Shown one piece after another: positions 16,674 to 26,462 of a DNA stretch of 64,000 bases. Positions within the stretch are counted from its first letter, which is position 1; every line of letters starts with the position of its first letter. Under the pieces are notes generated by a model, which searched no databases, was not told the origin of the DNA, and was given only the letters and a program-made list of their open reading frames with translations. A program made the translations under genes and the position numbers. Origin of the DNA: Acidobacteriota bacterium (lineage in GTDB: Bacteria; Acidobacteriota; Terriglobia; Acidiferrales; UBA7541); NCBI GenBank assembly GCA_013289825.1, contig JABCZF010000008.1, positions 62,001 through 126,000 on the forward strand, read 5' to 3'.

Positions 16674-19172
16674 TCAGTGCTGCGCGGCAACCGTAGCGCT
16701 CGGCGGATTCTTGACGTAGGTATTCAGCCAGTTGTTCATCTCCCAAAACATGTGCAGCACAGATTCCCGCCCGGCATATCCGTGTGATTCCAGCGGCAGC
16801 AGCACGAAACGTACCGTCGCTCCGTGTCCCTTCAACGCGCTAAAAAGCCTTTCGCTCTGAATCGGAAATGTTCCGGAATTATTGTCCGCCTCACCGTGAA
16901 TCAACAAGACGGGCGTCTTGATTTTGTCGGCAAACGAAAACGGCGACATTTTGTAATACACCTCCGGCGCCTGCCAGTAGGTCCGCTCCTCGTTCTGGAA
17001 ACCAAACGGCGTCAGCGTCCGGTTGTATGCACCGCTGCGCGCAATGCCGGCCTTGAACAAATCACTGTGCGCCAGCAAATTCGCGGTCATGAACGCGCCA
17101 TAAGAATGTCCCATGACCGCCACGCGGTTGCGATCGACCACGCCAAGCCGCACGCCTTCATCAATCGCCGCTTTGGCGCTGGCCACCAGCTGCTCCACAT
17201 AAGTATCGTTGGGCTCCGATTTTCCTTCGCCAATGATCGGAATGCTCGCGCTCTCGAGCACCGCGTAACCTTGCGTGACCAAGGGTACCGGCGAGCCCCA
17301 ATTCAAGAATGTGAATTGGTACGGAGATCCGGAGACTTGACCCGCCGCCGCCTTGGTCTTGTATTCGGTCGGATACGCTTCCATCAACGTAGGCAGCGAA
17401 CCATCCGCAGGCTTGTAGCCCGGCGGCAAATATAGATTTGCGCTCAAATCGACGCCATCCGAGCGTTTGTAATGCAAGACCTGTTTCTTCGGAAGCGCGC
17501 CACTTCCATAGGGATTCGGGAAAAAAGTGACCTGCTCAGCAGACGGGGTCCCCATTTTCTGAATGTAGTAATTCGGATTCTGCTCCTGCGATTCCCGGCG
17601 AAGTAAAATTGTGCCCGCGGCGGGATCTAGGACGTCCACCGCAATCTCAAAATACGGAGCGGCCGACTGCCAAAGCCGCTGGGAGTCTCCATTCACCACA
17701 CTCATCACGGATAGAAATGGCTTGTCGCCTTCCGCAGAAGCGCCCTGCCCTCTAAAGTAAATCCCGCGACCGTCAGGGGTAGTCTCGACGACCGGCTTGC
17801 CCGCCGAAGTGGTGCTCTCGATCGGTTGACCCGGATCGTGATAGCGGTCGTCAAACGAGCCTTCAAACAATTTTACCGAGGTGGCCGCAGCCGAAGGAGC
17901 AATCTCCAAAAGGATGCGCTTCCGATCTTTCCACCGGCGTTCTTCAACGAGAGCCAGATGATCATTGCCCCAGGCCACGCGCCGGTAACGAACCGGAAGC
18001 TCCGCTAATTTTCGTGGCGCGCTTTCAAACGGCGCATCCAGCAGGAATAGCGTATCGCGCACGGTAACATCCTTGCGTGGATCGCCGCCGTCTCCTGCTT
18101 CCACCCAGAAAACGGAAGCCGCGGAGTCGCTGCGCCATTCGTGATCGCGCGGGCCCGGAGGAACGGCATCATGAATATTGGGAAGGTCGTCCTCAAGAGG
18201 CTTGTCCGCTAACTGCTTCGCCGTTCCGGTCTTGAGATTGACAACCGAGACTCGCTCCGGGAAGGCCTCAAACGGCAGCAGGTAAGAATATGGATGATGC
18301 CGTTCGAGCAGAAGCACGTAACCGCCGTCTGGCGAGGGCGTGGCATTTTCAAAGACCCCGGATTTACCAAGCGATTTGACCGTTCCATCCAGTCGAATCA
18401 GTTGCACTTCGGAGGTCGCGTAGTAATCGAAAAACTGTTCGTCTTCTGGGTTCTTCAAAAGATCTTCAAAAGTGGCCCCGGGCGTCACGCGCCCAAGATT
18501 TTCCTGGATGACCGGCCCGGCGGGTACTTCACTGCGCGAAGGCGCCGGACGCCGATCCGCGGGAACAGTTCTGCACACCAAGCTCTGACTATCGCTCAAC
18601 CATTCACACGGCGCCCCAAAGATTCCGTTGAGCGCAATTCCCGGCAAACGCCGCGCCTCGGCCGTCGCGGCATCAACAATCCAAAGACTGAGCCCCGCGT
18701 CTTCCTTGGCATCGCTAATGTTCACAAAGGAAATCTTGCGTCCGTCCGGCGACCAGTCCGCAAACCTGATCTTCGCGCGCGCAGGCAAACCGGAGACCGC
18801 CGTCGCTTTGCCGCTCGGCAACGCTTGCAACTCGAGCGCAGTGTCATAACGCCCTCTGCTGGGACCATCGGTCCTGGGATTGAAACGCAATCCCGCCAAG
18901 CGAAGCTCGGGCTGCGCCAGGTCCGCGATGGTCGGCAATCCAGAGAAATGCTCAATCAGCATCCATCGTTTGCCCGCCGTGCCTCCAGCAGGAGAGAGTT
19001 CGACACCCGGAGTCGGCAGTGCATCCACAATGTCGACCATAGCTTTCGGCGGCTGCTGATATTGCAGACTCGTTTGCGCCCGCGCAGCGGGAATCCAGAG
19101 CAGGAACAAGCCGACGAATAAGCCGGCGCCATGTGTCAGAAAGACTCGAAAAAGTTTGGATGGAGCGGCCAT
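16674..19172 (-). CDS. Secreted S9 serine peptidase (glutamyl-endopeptidase-like)
   Basis: The 832-residue protein from MAAPSKLFRVFLTH has a signal peptide (cleavage after about 32, ARAQ), a long seven-bladed-propeller-like N-terminal half (residues 50-560) and an alpha/beta-hydrolase C-terminal half. The catalytic triad is visible: Ser in GHSYGAFM, Asp in LLIHGEADNNSG, His in LESHGYAG. The N-terminal TAGKRWMLIEHFSGLP and the TLMEAYPTEYK segments match the branch known from chloroplast glutamyl peptidase. It likely degrades peptides in the periplasm or outside. It heads a cluster with a deacetylase downstream, and another S9 peptidase lies 212 bp upstream on the same strand. Confidence 0.88.
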   Translation of the reverse strand: MAAPSKLFRVFLTHGAGLFVGLFLLWIPAARAQTSLQYQQPPKAMVDIVDALPTPGVELSPAGGTAGKRWMLIEHFSGLPTIADLAQPELRLAGLRFNPRTDGPSRGRYDTALELQALPSGKATAVSGLPARAKIRFADWSPDGRKISFVNISDAKEDAGLSLWIVDAATAEARRLPGIALNGIFGAPCEWLSDSQSLVCRTVPADRRPAPSRSEVPAGPVIQENLGRVTPGATFEDLLKNPEDEQFFDYYATSEVQLIRLDGTVKSLGKSGVFENATPSPDGGYVLLLERHHPYSYLLPFEAFPERVSVVNLKTGTAKQLADKPLEDDLPNIHDAVPPGPRDHEWRSDSAASVFWVEAGDGGDPRKDVTVRDTLFLLDAPFESAPRKLAELPVRYRRVAWGNDHLALVEERRWKDRKRILLEIAPSAAATSVKLFEGSFDDRYHDPGQPIESTTSAGKPVVETTPDGRGIYFRGQGASAEGDKPFLSVMSVVNGDSQRLWQSAAPYFEIAVDVLDPAAGTILLRRESQEQNPNYYIQKMGTPSAEQVTFFPNPYGSGALPKKQVLHYKRSDGVDLSANLYLPPGYKPADGSLPTLMEAYPTEYKTKAAAGQVSGSPYQFTFLNWGSPVPLVTQGYAVLESASIPIIGEGKSEPNDTYVEQLVASAKAAIDEGVRLGVVDRNRVAVMGHSYGAFMTANLLAHSDLFKAGIARSGAYNRTLTPFGFQNEERTYWQAPEVYYKMSPFSFADKIKTPVLLIHGEADNNSGTFPIQSERLFSALKGHGATVRFVLLPLESHGYAGRESVLHMFWEMNNWLNTYVKNPPSATVAAQH

Positions 19173-19384
19173 ACGCTTCACACCTTCCCTAGAAAAATGA
19201 TTTCTGGACCATTGAACTGCGATCATTATCAACGACTGCCGCGCGCATTTTGGCCGTTAATCCTGTCATCGGCAATAGGAATTTGCGGAATCGGGCAAAT
19301 GCGCACTGCATGTTCTGCTCGGGAGTCTCACCTCCTTATCCTTCCCGAATTCTGGAACCTGCCCGGAGCTGCGCGCAGGCTCGG

Positions 19385-21439
19385 CTATTGCGCGTCTGGC
19401 GGTTTCGAGTTGGAATTGCCGTTCAAATACCGGTCAAACCAATAGAGCTGCCAGTTCAGGCTCTCAACTAAATGCTTGGGTTCGCCGGTTCTCGTCAGAT
19501 TGTGGTTCTCTCGAGGAAAGAAGACGATTTCCGACGGAACTCCGTAATGCTGCAGCGCACGGAACCACTGTTCGCCTTGTTCGATGGGCACACGGAAATC
19601 GTTATCGGAATGGAGAATAAGCGTTGGAGTGCGTACGTCGCGCGCATATTTTAGAGGTGAAGAGTCCCAGTACTGGTCGAAGTCGTCAAAAATAACTCCT
19701 TTGAAATACTCTTCGTGGCCGTAAGCTCCATCGCGCGTGCCGTCGTCGCTGATGAAATTGGAGATCGAGCGCAGAGTCACAGCCGCCTTGAAGCGGTTCG
19801 TGTGGGAAACCATCCAATTGGTCATGTAACCGCCGTAGCTGCCACCGGTGACGCCCAAATCATTTGCATCAACCCAGGGATATTCCTTCAGCGCTGCGTC
19901 CACACCGGCCATGATGTCCTGATAATCCATGCCGCCCCAATTGTTGATTTCGCCGCGCTCGAATCTTTCCCCATAGCCCGTCGATCCGCGCGGATTGCAG
20001 AAAAAGACCGCCCAGCCCTTCGCGGCATAGACCTGGAATTCGTGATACCAGTCCACGCCAAACATGCCCTCCGGCCCGCCGTGAATTACCAGCACCATCG
20101 GATACTTTTTGCCTGTCTGCCAGCCGAGGGGCTTCACGAAAAATCCTTCGATGGCCCATCCATCGCTACTTTTGTAGGCCAATCGTTCAACAGGCTGAAG
20201 CTCCAACTGCGCCCACAAGTCGCTGTTTACGTGCGTCAATTGGCGCTCGCCGGATCCATCGAGATTAGAAGTGTACAGATCATCGAGGTGCTGGAAATCG
20301 TTAGCCAAGTACACCAGGTTTCCAGTGCTCGGACTTACATCGAAGGAGTGAATTCCGCGCGGACCCGAACCCACTGCGGAAAAAGTATGCGCCGCCGGAT
20401 CGGCCCGGAAGATGTGTGTTTCGCCCCTCACGCCGGCCGCGAATAAAACCGTGCTAGACGTCGGCCAGCGCAGCTCTCCTGGTATGGTGTCGAGGTCTTT
20501 TACCGCCAGTTGAGAAGCCGCGCCTCCGGAAGAGTCCGCCACGTAGAGTTTTGGGAACTGGTGCACGGCCGTCTGGCCCGTGAAGAGAATCTGCTTCCCG
20601 TCCGGTGACCACCGCGGACTTTCGTCCTCGAAGGCGTGATCGGAAATCTTGGTAAGCTTGCCGCCCGCCGCGGGAATCACCCACACGTCAGTGTTATGGC
20701 TGTCGTCATAAGCCTTTCCGGTACGGTCGGAAACAAACGCAATGTGTGTGCCATCCGGCGACCATTGTGGATCCGTATCGTTCCAATCCTGCCCCTCCGT
20801 GATTTGCTTTGCCTCTCCTCCCGGCACGCTCGTGACCCACAAGTGTCGGCGCCTGTCGTCAAACCACCCCGTGTCATTGAATTTGTACTGGATATGCGTG
20901 TAATGCCGCACATCGCTCTTGCGATCCGCAGCTGCGACATCATCCATTGGTCCCGAAGTGCTGACAACAACAATCCGCGATCCCTCTGGCGACCACTGGT
21001 AACTCTGCACACCGTTCTTCAGTCTTGTAAGCGCAATCGCCTCGCCCCCGCCGGCCATGGGCAGCAGAAAAATCTGAGATTTCGGAGTTTCGCCGGCAGG
21101 AAGATCCGAAGCTCGCGCCGAAAGAAATGCCAGCGTCTTCCCATCCGGACTCCATCGCGGCGAGTTGGAGCTAAACCCTTCGGCGCTAAATCGCCGCGGC
21201 GCCGCCGAACCGTCGGCCGGCACTATCCAAATGGAAGACTCCCGCCGGTTTTTCTTCTGGTTGATCACCGTCAGAACAAAAGCGACCACTCTGCCATCCG
21301 GCGAAATATGCGGATCGCCAACAAATTTGAACGAAAGATAGTCTTCTGGAGTGACTCCCCGCTTGGATTGCGCGCGCGTCGCGTACGAGCCAAGATAAAG
21401 CAAACAACCAACAACGAACAGCGCCCTAAGTTTTCTCAT
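19385..21439 (-). CDS. Secreted S9 peptidase (acylaminoacyl/dipeptidyl-peptidase type)
   Basis: The 684-residue protein from MRKLRALFVVGCLLYLGSYA has a signal peptide, WD40/TolB-like propeller repeats (SPRWSPDGKTLAFLS, DPQWSPDGTHIAFVSDR, SPRWSPDGKQILFTG) and a C-terminal prolyl-oligopeptidase hydrolase. Active site: Ser in VTGGSYGGYMTNWM, Asp in LILHSDNDFRVP, His in PRENHNL. It trims peptides from the N-terminus, as di- or acyl-amino acids. It and the following S9 gene are in the same direction but separated by 212 bp, so may have separate promoters. The ATG at 21439 is preferred because the signal peptide starts there. Confidence 0.9.
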   Translation of the reverse strand: MRKLRALFVVGCLLYLGSYATRAQSKRGVTPEDYLSFKFVGDPHISPDGRVVAFVLTVINQKKNRRESSIWIVPADGSAAPRRFSAEGFSSNSPRWSPDGKTLAFLSARASDLPAGETPKSQIFLLPMAGGGEAIALTRLKNGVQSYQWSPEGSRIVVVSTSGPMDDVAAADRKSDVRHYTHIQYKFNDTGWFDDRRRHLWVTSVPGGEAKQITEGQDWNDTDPQWSPDGTHIAFVSDRTGKAYDDSHNTDVWVIPAAGGKLTKISDHAFEDESPRWSPDGKQILFTGQTAVHQFPKLYVADSSGGAASQLAVKDLDTIPGELRWPTSSTVLFAAGVRGETHIFRADPAAHTFSAVGSGPRGIHSFDVSPSTGNLVYLANDFQHLDDLYTSNLDGSGERQLTHVNSDLWAQLELQPVERLAYKSSDGWAIEGFFVKPLGWQTGKKYPMVLVIHGGPEGMFGVDWYHEFQVYAAKGWAVFFCNPRGSTGYGERFERGEINNWGGMDYQDIMAGVDAALKEYPWVDANDLGVTGGSYGGYMTNWMVSHTNRFKAAVTLRSISNFISDDGTRDGAYGHEEYFKGVIFDDFDQYWDSSPLKYARDVRTPTLILHSDNDFRVPIEQGEQWFRALQHYGVPSEIVFFPRENHNLTRTGEPKHLVESLNWQLYWFDRYLNGNSNSKPPDAQ

Positions 21440-21499
21440 GGTGACGCGAACTCTAGCACAAGAACTAAGGGGCACAAGCGATTCCGTCCATGACGCGCG

Positions 21500-22675
21500 C
21501 TACGGTTTCAAGGGCGGGGGAGCAGCCGACATTTTGCGTGCCACGTCCTCCTCGGCTTTTTCGTGGAGTTCTCGGACTTTGGCGAACTCCTTTTGGGCTG
21601 CAGCCTGATTACCGGTGGCCTGGTAGACCCGCCCAAGCCGGTAGTGCGCATCGGGCTGCTCCGGATCCAGCTCCACGGCGCGTTTTAGAGCGCTGATGGC
21701 AGCAGGATACTGTCGCTGTTCGGTGAGAATAGCCCCCAGATCGAGATGTGCGATGCGAATGTCGTGGCGCGACTGCAAGGCTTTCCTGAGCAACGGTACG
21801 GCCCCATCCAGATCGTTTCTCTTCATCGCAAGATCGCCAAGAAACGCCAGGGCTTGCGCGTTATCGGCGTCAATAGACAACTCGCTCTTGAACTCGGTCT
21901 CAGCCTCGTTGTAGTGCTTCAACTTCCAATGCAGGTAGCCAAGGCCAAAATGCACGTTGGGTTGCTGGGGTGCGGCCTTTATAGCTTCCTGGAACTCGCT
22001 AATGGCCTCGGGAGTCCTTCCCAATCCGTCCAAGGCTTCACCCATGAGAATGTGAGCTGCCGCTGAATCGGGGTCGCGCTGCTGGATCAGGCGGAACTCC
22101 TCGAGCGCGCAATCGAACTTTTTTGCCCACAAACAGCTCTGCGCCAGCACTTGACGCAACTGGACATTCTCTGGGTCGGCCTTGGCCGCCACTTCCAGGT
22201 GCTTTGACGCTTCCGCAAAGCGGTTCGCTCCGTAGTAGCTCATGCCCAGCAGCCCGCGCGCCTGCAAGTTGCCTGGCTGGGCCGCCAAAGCGGCGCCAAA
22301 CGGAGGTATGGCGGCCTGAAAGTGCCCTTGCTTGAATTCCGCGAGGCCCAGATTCAGCTGGATTCCCGGGAGCTTGGGGTCCAAGGCGAGCGCCTTCCGG
22401 TAAGCCGAAGCGGCTTCCGGGTACCTCTGTTCTTTCGAGTAGTCCACTCCCAAGCTGGCTAAGGCTCTGGCATCACGGGGGTTACGCCCCACCACCACTT
22501 GCCAGACTTTCACCGCCTCGTCCAGCCTCCCTTGCTGCTCGAGGGCCATGGCTTCCGTGGGGCCAGGGGCCGAGGATTGCGCAGAGGTAAGCGCTGGCCA
22601 GAGAAACGCCAAAACCGTGATCGTATTTAACCATTTGGTTAAGTAAGAAGGGTGGTGCAGTCGCAGGACCGCCAC
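21500..22675 (-). CDS. Secreted tetratricopeptide-repeat protein
   Basis: The frame encodes about 390 residues with roughly nine or ten TPR units between residues 35 and 380, for example ARALASLGVDYSKEQRYPEAASAYRKALALDP and AHILMGEALDGLGRTPEAISEFQEAIKAAP. It is preceded by a signal-like helix TKWLNTITVLAFLWPALTSAQ. No ATG precedes the signal peptide in frame. I place the start at a GTG (22675, 'VAVLRLHH'); upstream GTG or TTG codons to about 22740 are possible. TPR proteins are scaffolds. Its place directly after the TonB-dependent receptor gene (206 bp, but with a terminator between) suggests a possible role with the envelope, not proven. The final PPPLKP tail is low complexity. Confidence 0.75.
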   Translation of the reverse strand: MAVLRLHHPSYLTKWLNTITVLAFLWPALTSAQSSAPGPTEAMALEQQGRLDEAVKVWQVVVGRNPRDARALASLGVDYSKEQRYPEAASAYRKALALDPKLPGIQLNLGLAEFKQGHFQAAIPPFGAALAAQPGNLQARGLLGMSYYGANRFAEASKHLEVAAKADPENVQLRQVLAQSCLWAKKFDCALEEFRLIQQRDPDSAAAHILMGEALDGLGRTPEAISEFQEAIKAAPQQPNVHFGLGYLHWKLKHYNEAETEFKSELSIDADNAQALAFLGDLAMKRNDLDGAVPLLRKALQSRHDIRIAHLDLGAILTEQRQYPAAISALKRAVELDPEQPDAHYRLGRVYQATGNQAAAQKEFAKVRELHEKAEEDVARKMSAAPPPLKP

Positions 22676-22822
22676 CGAAGACCCGGCGCTTCGAGACCAA
22701 CCGTTCCGTGCGTTCAATGAATTCAACACGTTCCAAGACCTAAAGGCGTAATGATATCGCAGTGATTCCAAGTTGGCACAGGCATTAGGCGTCCTTGAAT
22801 GCCTACTTGGACGAGCGTTCTC

Positions 22823-22860
22823 AAAAGAAAAGCCCCGCTCGCAGTGCGTGCGAGCGGGGC
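22823..22860 (-). terminator. Rho-independent terminator of the TonB-dependent receptor gene
   Basis: A perfect 12-bp stem GCCCCGCTCGCA / TGCGAGCGGGGC with a 5-base loop is followed on the minus strand by TTTTCTTTT. It lies 20 bp after the receptor's stop codon. Confidence 0.9.
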
Positions 22861-22880
22861 GGGTGCTGCTTCTGGGGTGA

Positions 22881-25800
22881 TTAGAAGTAAATCTTGCCGC
22901 CGAGCTGCAAGATTCTCGGGTCGAAGGCCGAGGTGACTTGACCGAATCGGCCGTCGGCAAGGGTGGAATCCACGTTGTTGAACTGGGTATGGTTCCAGGT
23001 GTTAAAGGTCTCCAAACGCAGTTCCAACCGGCTGCCGCGCGCTTCGCTGATCAGGAAGCTCTTGAAGAGCGAGAGGTTCCAGTTGTCGCGACCAGGTCCG
23101 CGGAGACCGTTGTGGGGGAAGGTGCCCCACGCGCCAAGGGTTGGAAGCGTGAACGCAGACGCGCTGAACCAATCATTGACTGTATGCGGAGTCGTGAGTG
23201 TGCCGGTCAGGTTTGGCCGGTTGGTGCCGCCTACGCCATTGCCGCCCTGACTGCCGCCCGTGGTGATATTGATTGGCAGGCCGGACTCCATGGTGACGAT
23301 GCCCGACACCTGCCACCCGCCGAGTCCGCTCTTCAGGAGACGGCTCTCAGTGTGGCGGAAGAGGGGGATGTCATAGATGAAGTCGACCACAGCGACGTTG
23401 GTGCGATCATAACCACTCGTTCCGACGTCATAGCTCCATCCCGCGTAAGGGTTGGAAACAGTTTGAAGGTCGCTGCCGGCTCCACCCCCTGCAGGGGCCG
23501 GATCGACCGCTTTCGAATAGGTGTAGAACGCACGGAGGGTGAGGTCGTGGCTAAGCTGCGAGTTCAGGTCGACTTGCAGGCCATTGTAATGTGTGTTTTC
23601 CTCGTTCTGGTAGAGGGTGACGGTGGTAAAGCCTGAAAAGGGCAGGCCGGGTGCGGTCTGATAGGGAGCGTTCCCAATCAGTTGCGGCAGATAGCTTTCA
23701 TTCGGCAGGTTGATATTGCGTGCGTCATTCTGATGCCTGCCCATGTTGCCAACGTAGCTCACCGAGAGCACCGTCTTGGTACTCAAGGCATGCTGTACGC
23801 CAAGGCTCCACTGGTAGCTTACCGGCAGCTTGTAATCATCTATGGCCAAGCCAGTGATGCTCGCAGCGTTAATCGGTCTAGTGGCTGCTGTCCCTGAAGA
23901 GAGAGCGATGCTGGGGTTGTTCATCGTGACGCCGTTGAGATTGACCTGCAGACTGAATGGAATGTTCGGACCGGAGTTGTACATGTCGTTGCCCTGGATG
24001 CGTTCGTACATGATGCCGAATCCGCCGCGGATAACGGTTTTGGCGCTTCCCGTTAGGTCATAGGCAAAGCCCAGGCGAGGACCGAAAGCCGCCCAATGGT
24101 TGTTGACGAGACCTTTGGGAACGCCGTTCTGGCCGGGGATGCCGATGCCGTTTAGGTAGAGCGGAACTCCTGACAGAATGGAATTCGGGCTGGTGCCGAG
24201 GCCGGGGCTGGCGGCAGTGCAACCCGGGTCCGTAGGCCCGCTGCAGATACTATGGTTAGTGTCGAAGGTGGCCGCATTAGCTGCATTGTAGAGGTTGGGA
24301 TAGAAGTTGCCCATGCGGTTGTTGGCTTCGTAAGTGTGCGGTACGCCGTCCCAGCGCAAGCCGAGGTTGAGAGTCAGCTTGTGGTTCACGCGCCAGTTGT
24401 CCTGGACATAAGCAGCCCAGGAAACGTTGTTCCAGAGTCCGTGGTCTTGCACGGCTAGCTCTTGATAAGAGTTAGGAGTACCGAGCAGCATGTCGGCAAA
24501 GCTGTTTCCGGTGTACGTGCCATTGAAGGAGTAGCCGCCCTGGGTCTGACCGAACAAGTCCTGGACCTTTTTATAGAGGGCCCAGCTTCCACCCATCTTG
24601 AACTGATGCGCTCCATGGGTCCAAGAGACGTCATCGCGGATCTGGTAATCGTCGGCTTTGTTGTGCCAGGGCCAACTGGAGATCTCGAAGTTAGCGACGC
24701 CGCTCAAGTCGATGTTGGGAATGCGGCTGAGATTGTTAGGTCCAGTGAAGAGCCTAGAATTTGTGGAGACGTAACCGCTCGGGAGAGCCAAGCTGGACAA
24801 GCCCGTAGCCGCGTAGGGTACGATATTGATCCGGTTGCCGTTGTAGTTGAACGCCGCTTCGTTGACGAGCGTTGGGCTGATCGTATAGGTGGTGTGGATG
24901 ACGGCGCTGTACGATGGATTGCCGAAGTTGTCGCCGACGGTAGGAACGTTGTCACCGCTCCACTGGCTGGTTGCATAACCTTGCGAGACTTGTTCGGCGA
25001 TGTAATGTCCGAAAACCGAGAACTTGCTGCTGAAGTTATGATCGATGCGGACAACCTCTTCCCGCAAAGTCGTGTTGGAATTGGCTCCACCTCTGAACTC
25101 GGGTTGTGGGCTGGTGCCGCCGCTGGTCGCGTTAGCTGTCGGGAAAATGCCGGCCTTGACCAGAGCCGCAGCGTTCTGATTAATCATGCAAGCCGGAATG
25201 ACGTTCCCGGGGAACGGCTGACCTTGCACGACTCCGGCGCCCGCCGCATTTTGGCCCGGACAGTTGGCGAAGAGCACGGATGGGGCAACCTGCGCGACGG
25301 TCGGGACCGTGATGGTGCCGACAGAACTGAAATTGGCACCAGTCGCAGTGGGATAAGTGGCTGCGCCGGGGACCTGCTGGTTGACCGACGCGCCCTGAAT
25401 CAGGGGGCGCCATTCCATATTGTAGAAGAAGAAAGTCCTCTTCTTGTCCGGGTTGTATAGGTGGCCAAGAGTAACCGGGCCAGCGACGTTGAACCCGTAA
25501 ACGTTGAGGCGCAGCTCGTTGTTACGCACGAAGAAGTTTTGCGCGTCGAAATAGTCGTTGCGATTAAATTCCCATGCGGAAGCATGGAACTGGGTCGTTC
25601 CAGACTTCAGGACCATGGTCATCGTGCCGGCCGAAGAGAGACCGTAGTCAGCGCTGTAGTTGGAAGTGAGAGCGCGGAACTCCTGGATAGCGTCCGATGA
25701 CGGGGCAATGCTCATGCCGCCCGCGCCGCCGCGGTCATCGTCTTCGCCACCGTCGAGCAAATAGATGTTGTGGTTCTGACGCAGGCCATTGAATTCCACG

Positions 25801-26381
25801 CTGTTGTCGCCGCCAACTGGTGTATTGACGAAATTGTTGATCTGGCTGGACGCTCCAGGTGTCAGCGCGGCCAACTGATAAATGCTGCGCCCGTTCACGG
25901 CGATCTGCGACATTTGCTGGTCGCTGATGAGGTTGCTGCGCTCTCCGGAATCGGTCTGAACCTGTACGGCATTCGCTTCGACCGTGACAGTTTCTTGCGC
26001 GGCGCCCATTTGCATCTGGAAGTCCGCGCGGACGCGATCACCAACCGTCAGGACGATGTCCTTTTGTTCGGCGACCTTGAAACCTTTGGCTTCGGCCTTG
26101 ACCTTGTAGTGGCCAATCTGCAAATCGACCGCGACATATTGTCCGGCGTCATTCGTAGGAATGACGTGGGTCGCGCCCGTTTCCGTATTGGTCAATGTGA
26201 CAGTCACATTCGGGACGACTGCACCCGAAGGATCGGTAACCGTCCCAACGATCGTGGCTTGTTGCGGGAACGTCGAAGCGGAAAAACCAATCAGGGCAAC
26301 GCAAAGAACAAATAGAAAGCGGAGACGAAACGGATGCAACACAAAAACGATATTCTTGTTGGTACACAACGACCACATCAT
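22881..26381 (-). CDS. TonB-dependent receptor with carboxypeptidase-regulatory-like domain (Oar/SusC-like)
   Basis: The 1166-residue protein begins MMWSLCTNKNIVFVLHPF and has a signal peptide (to about 42, FSASTFPQQ). It then has a CarboxypepD_reg/Ig-like domain (QATIVGTVTDPSGAVVPNVTVTL and on to about 125), a plug domain (about 130-250, with GRSIYQLAALTPG and FNGLRQNHNIYLLDGGEDDD) and a 22-strand-type barrel ending in an aromatic residue (KIYF), as OM barrels do. The receptor imports large ligands using TonB energy. The ligand is not shown by sequence, but the surrounding glycosidase genes and the shared operator suggest xylo- or arabino-oligosaccharides. A GGAGGG site precedes the start and a strong terminator follows the stop. 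A 16-bp palindrome lies 36 bp upstream of the start codon. Confidence 0.9.
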   Translation of the reverse strand: MMWSLCTNKNIVFVLHPFRLRFLFVLCVALIGFSASTFPQQATIVGTVTDPSGAVVPNVTVTLTNTETGATHVIPTNDAGQYVAVDLQIGHYKVKAEAKGFKVAEQKDIVLTVGDRVRADFQMQMGAAQETVTVEANAVQVQTDSGERSNLISDQQMSQIAVNGRSIYQLAALTPGASSQINNFVNTPVGGDNSVEFNGLRQNHNIYLLDGGEDDDRGGAGGMSIAPSSDAIQEFRALTSNYSADYGLSSAGTMTMVLKSGTTQFHASAWEFNRNDYFDAQNFFVRNNELRLNVYGFNVAGPVTLGHLYNPDKKRTFFFYNMEWRPLIQGASVNQQVPGAATYPTATGANFSSVGTITVPTVAQVAPSVLFANCPGQNAAGAGVVQGQPFPGNVIPACMINQNAAALVKAGIFPTANATSGGTSPQPEFRGGANSNTTLREEVVRIDHNFSSKFSVFGHYIAEQVSQGYATSQWSGDNVPTVGDNFGNPSYSAVIHTTYTISPTLVNEAAFNYNGNRINIVPYAATGLSSLALPSGYVSTNSRLFTGPNNLSRIPNIDLSGVANFEISSWPWHNKADDYQIRDDVSWTHGAHQFKMGGSWALYKKVQDLFGQTQGGYSFNGTYTGNSFADMLLGTPNSYQELAVQDHGLWNNVSWAAYVQDNWRVNHKLTLNLGLRWDGVPHTYEANNRMGNFYPNLYNAANAATFDTNHSICSGPTDPGCTAASPGLGTSPNSILSGVPLYLNGIGIPGQNGVPKGLVNNHWAAFGPRLGFAYDLTGSAKTVIRGGFGIMYERIQGNDMYNSGPNIPFSLQVNLNGVTMNNPSIALSSGTAATRPINAASITGLAIDDYKLPVSYQWSLGVQHALSTKTVLSVSYVGNMGRHQNDARNINLPNESYLPQLIGNAPYQTAPGLPFSGFTTVTLYQNEENTHYNGLQVDLNSQLSHDLTLRAFYTYSKAVDPAPAGGGAGSDLQTVSNPYAGWSYDVGTSGYDRTNVAVVDFIYDIPLFRHTESRLLKSGLGGWQVSGIVTMESGLPINITTGGSQGGNGVGGTNRPNLTGTLTTPHTVNDWFSASAFTLPTLGAWGTFPHNGLRGPGRDNWNLSLFKSFLISEARGSRLELRLETFNTWNHTQFNNVDSTLADGRFGQVTSAFDPRILQLGGKIYF

Positions 26382-26416
26382 AGTTATCCCTCCACACCCC
26401 ACGGCGATTGGAAACG

Positions 26417-26432
26417 CCGTTAACGTAAACGG
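26417..26432. promoter_or_regulatory. Putative LacI-family operator 1 (upstream of TonB-dependent receptor)
   Basis: CCGTTAACGTAAACGG is a 16-bp inverted repeat with a central CG and 14 of 16 positions symmetric (CCGTTWACGTWAACGG). It falls on the predicted transcription start of the receptor gene. The same pattern is found at 29767 and 37511 next to other hemicellulose genes. Confidence 0.6.
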
Positions 26433-26433
26433 A

Positions 26434-26462
26434 GCTTTTCACCGGAGTGCTGCTCATGTCAA
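26434..26462 (-). promoter_or_regulatory. Possible promoter of the TonB-dependent receptor gene
   Basis: A perfect TTGACA on the minus strand (26457-26462) is followed after 17 bp by AAAAGC (26434-26439), a poor -10 box. The predicted start lies in operator 1. Confidence 0.45.

Noticed and set aside
24462..25460. A 332-codon plus-strand frame opposite the TonB-dependent receptor
   Set aside because: No ribosome site or motif; the minus strand gives a convincing receptor across the whole stretch.
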